In this document: positions 5,525-6,824 of the stretch, in pieces
How the letters are laid out: every line of letters begins with the position of its first letter
Numbering within the stretch: position 1 is the first letter of the stretch
Source of the DNA: Prevotella sp.
GTDB taxonomy: Bacteria; Bacteroidota; Bacteroidia; Bacteroidales; Bacteroidaceae
NCBI GenBank assembly: GCA_017430675.1
Contig: JAFRMM010000017.1
Span: 1 to 6,824 of the forward strand
DNA length: 6,824 nt
Direction of reading: 5' to 3'
The notes under the pieces: model-generated
What the model was told of the DNA's origin: nothing
Database searches by the model: none
The model's input: only the letters and a program-made list of their open reading frames with translations
Position numbers and translations under genes: made by a program

Positions 5525-6602
5525 CATATTTGATCTGTACCTCGTTGGCATATTTCTTCACCAACGCCGAGGAATCACCCTTCTTGCAGATCATCAATAC
5601 ATTGTCCTGTTCTGCCACAATGTAACCCTCCAGACCGCTGAACACACCCAGACGGCCCTTTGGCAGTTTGATGATGTTATTATGGCAATCCTCCATCTCC
5701 ACTTGGGAGTCGAGCACCACATTGTCGTCTTGAACCTTACTCATCGCCTCGTAGATGGCATGCCATGTACCCATGTCGGCCCAGCCGAAATCACATTTCA
5801 TCACAAACACATTGCGACTCTGCTCCAAGATGGCGTAGTCGAGCGACAGGTTCGGGTAGCGCGGATAGTTGGCCTCCACATAAGCCAACTCGTCTTCGTC
5901 GGTGTAGTTGGGATTCTCAACATTCAGGTTGCGCAGCACTGTCGGGAAGACACCCTTGAACGTCTCTATCAGATGACGGGCATTGGAAATGAAGATACCC
6001 GTGTTCCAATAGAACTCACCGCTCTCCATGAACATTTTCGCGAAGTCGCGCTCAGGTTTCTCCGTAAATGACTTCACCTTATAGACCTCAGGCTTGCAAC
6101 TCAGGTCGCCCAACTGGATATAGCCGTAACCCGGCTCCGGGCGTGTAGGCTTCACACCCATGGCCAGTAGTACGTCATTCTCCGACACATAGCCGATGCC
6201 GACATTGACACTATGGTAGAAGGAATTCTCATCGAGTACCAACTGATCCGAGGGTGTTATGATAATGTTTGCTTCAGGATTACGGCGCAGGACGCGCATG
6301 GCAGCCCAGACCACACTCGGTGCGGTGTTCCTATGTATTGGTTCCACCATGATATTCGCCTCAGGCAGTTCTGACAACTGATCCTTCACCAGTTGCAGAT
6401 ATTCCTTACACGTACATATATATATATTCTCCTTGGGCAGAATCCTCACGAAACGCTCGAAAGTTGTCTGAAGCATCGTCCTTCCTGTTCCGAAAAAGTC
6501 CATAAACTGCTTGGGATGTTCTTTCCTGCTCGCAGGCCAAAGTCTCTGGCCACGCCCTCCTGCGAGGATGACACAGAAGTTGTTTTTCTCGGTTATTTCC
6601 AT
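5508..6602 (-). CDS. manC: Mannose-1-phosphate guanylyltransferase
   Basis: This 364-residue enzyme makes GDP-mannose from mannose-1-phosphate and GTP, feeding GDP-fucose, capsule, O-antigen and glycoprotein synthesis. The pyrophosphorylase signature LAGGRGQRLWPASR (13-26) is followed by PKQF (30-33), with P117-Q120 in the PSDQ motif, EKP at 181-183, FYWNTGIF at 197-204 and DFGWADMGTW at 271-280. The length fits the single-domain type; there is no C-terminal phosphomannose isomerase domain, which would bring it to about 470 residues. The ATG at 6602 lies about 30 bases after a good -7-like element and gives a normal short lead before the first beta strand. The gene is alone on its strand and converges on the HIT gene with a 4-bp overlap. 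Codons 59-63 contain a run of (AT)6, the only dinucleotide repeat I noticed in a gene here. Confidence 0.96.
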   Translation of the reverse strand: MEITEKNNFCVILAGGRGQRLWPASRKEHPKQFMDFFGTGRTMLQTTFERFVRILPKENIYICTCKEYLQLVKDQLSELPEANIMVEPIHRNTAPSVVWAAMRVLRRNPEANIIITPSDQLVLDENSFYHSVNVGIGYVSENDVLLAMGVKPTRPEPGYGYIQLGDLSCKPEVYKVKSFTEKPERDFAKMFMESGEFYWNTGIFISNARHLIETFKGVFPTVLRNLNVENPNYTDEDELAYVEANYPRYPNLSLDYAILEQSRNVFVMKCDFGWADMGTWHAIYEAMSKVQDDNVVLDSQVEMEDCHNNIIKLPKGRLGVFSGLEGYIVAEQDNVLMICKKGDSSALVKKYANEVQIKYGDEFV

Positions 6603-6632
6603 GGAAATGTCTTTAGTCTTTATAATTTTGTG

Positions 6633-6664
6633 CGAAGTTAATCAAATTATATGATATGGACAAG
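6633..6664 (-). promoter_or_regulatory. Predicted promoter of manC
   Basis: On the minus strand, CTTG (6664-6661), a 20-bp spacer and TAACTTCG (6640-6633) match the Bacteroidota pattern with one mismatch in each box. The start site would be near 6627, giving a leader of about 25 nt before the manC ATG at 6602. Confidence 0.5.
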
Positions 6665-6671
6665 TATTTTT

Positions 6672-6691
6672 AAGTTTTTTATCAAAAACTT
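6672..6691. repeat. AT-rich 8-bp inverted repeat between divergent promoters
   Basis: AAGTTTTT (6672-6679) and AAAAACTT (6684-6691) are perfect inverted copies around a 4-nt centre. The repeat lies between the -33 elements of the manC and tRNA promoters, and its right end shares the first base of the tRNA -33 box. It may be a protein binding site or chance in AT-rich DNA. Confidence 0.45.
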
Positions 6692-6721
6692 TTGGCATTT
6701 CAATTTTTTGTATTACCTTTG
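6691..6721 (+). promoter_or_regulatory. Predicted promoter of tRNA-Leu
   Basis: TTTG (6691-6694), a 19-bp spacer and TACCTTTG (6714-6721) form a full-consensus promoter. Transcription would start near 6727, leaving a 5' leader of about 32 nt to be removed by RNase P before the mature tRNA end at 6759. Confidence 0.75.
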
Positions 6722-6758
6722 CACCCGCTTTCATGAGGGTTAGCAGCGTTTCTGACAA

Positions 6759-6824
6759 GCCCAGATGGCGGAATCGGTAGACGCGCTGGTCTCAAACACC
6801 AGTGGGGCAACCCGTGCCGGTTCG
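6759..6824 (+). tRNA. tRNA-Leu, anticodon CAA, 3' end outside window
   Basis: The 5' acceptor strand is GCCCAGA (6759-6765), followed by TG and the D arm from 6768 to 6784. The anticodon stem CTGGT/ACCAG (6786-6790, 6798-6802) closes the loop CTCAAAC, so the anticodon is CAA (6793-6795), reading UUG leucine codons. A long variable arm with a GGG/CCC stem (about 6803-6815) marks it as a class II tRNA, as expected for leucine. The T arm begins GCCGGTTCG and the window ends there, so about 20 bases, including the 3' acceptor strand, are missing. Confidence 0.96.

Noticed and set aside
6759..6824. tRNA-Leu as an integration site for a mobile element
   Set aside because: No integrase, direct repeat of the tRNA end or foreign genes are seen nearby. 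The 3' half that would serve as attachment site is outside the window.

Overview
The window looks like chromosomal DNA of a Bacteroidales bacterium, most likely Prevotella/Segatella-like. Five places match the Bacteroidota promoter pattern (-33 TTTG-like, about 19-21 bp, -7 TAnnTTTG). An identical 11-mer, TACCTTTGCAC, occurs before three different + strand transcription units. Shine-Dalgarno sequences are weak and leaders are A-rich. The genus is an inference from style and protein sequence, not from a database search.

Left part, 1-2403, minus strand: the front of a type I restriction-modification operon. hsdM (modification methyltransferase) comes first. A gene for a RhuM-family N-terminal domain fused to a Fic/Doc domain follows, overlapping hsdM by 14 bp and running off the left edge. 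hsdS and hsdR are not in the window and are expected further left. This is the most unusual part: a Doc-type (HxFxDGNKR) toxin-like domain translationally coupled to a DNA methyltransferase.

Middle, 2404-4459, plus strand: a short divergent promoter region with four copies of a 7-bp tandem repeat separates hsdM from a two-gene unit. The unit holds an extended short-chain dehydrogenase (NAD-dependent epimerase/dehydratase family) and, overlapping it by 10 bp, a membrane PAP2/Aur1-like phosphotransferase. Together they suggest lipid head-group or sphingolipid chemistry, but the substrate is not shown by the sequence.

4460-5511, plus strand: a very good promoter, a leader of about 115 nt with an intrinsic-terminator-like hairpin, then greA (transcript cleavage factor) and a HIT-family nucleotide hydrolase gene. 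The leader hairpin suggests attenuation of greA. The HIT gene converges on manC (5508-6602, minus strand; GDP-mannose synthesis). The two stop codons overlap inside a perfect 14-bp inverted repeat, which also makes both proteins carry DEFV at their C-terminal end. The right end holds the divergent manC and tRNA promoters and a tRNA-Leu(CAA) cut off by the window edge in its T arm.

Apart from the RhuM-Fic/hsdM pair the genes are ordinary housekeeping or envelope genes. The more novel signals are in how they are joined and in the non-coding structures between them.
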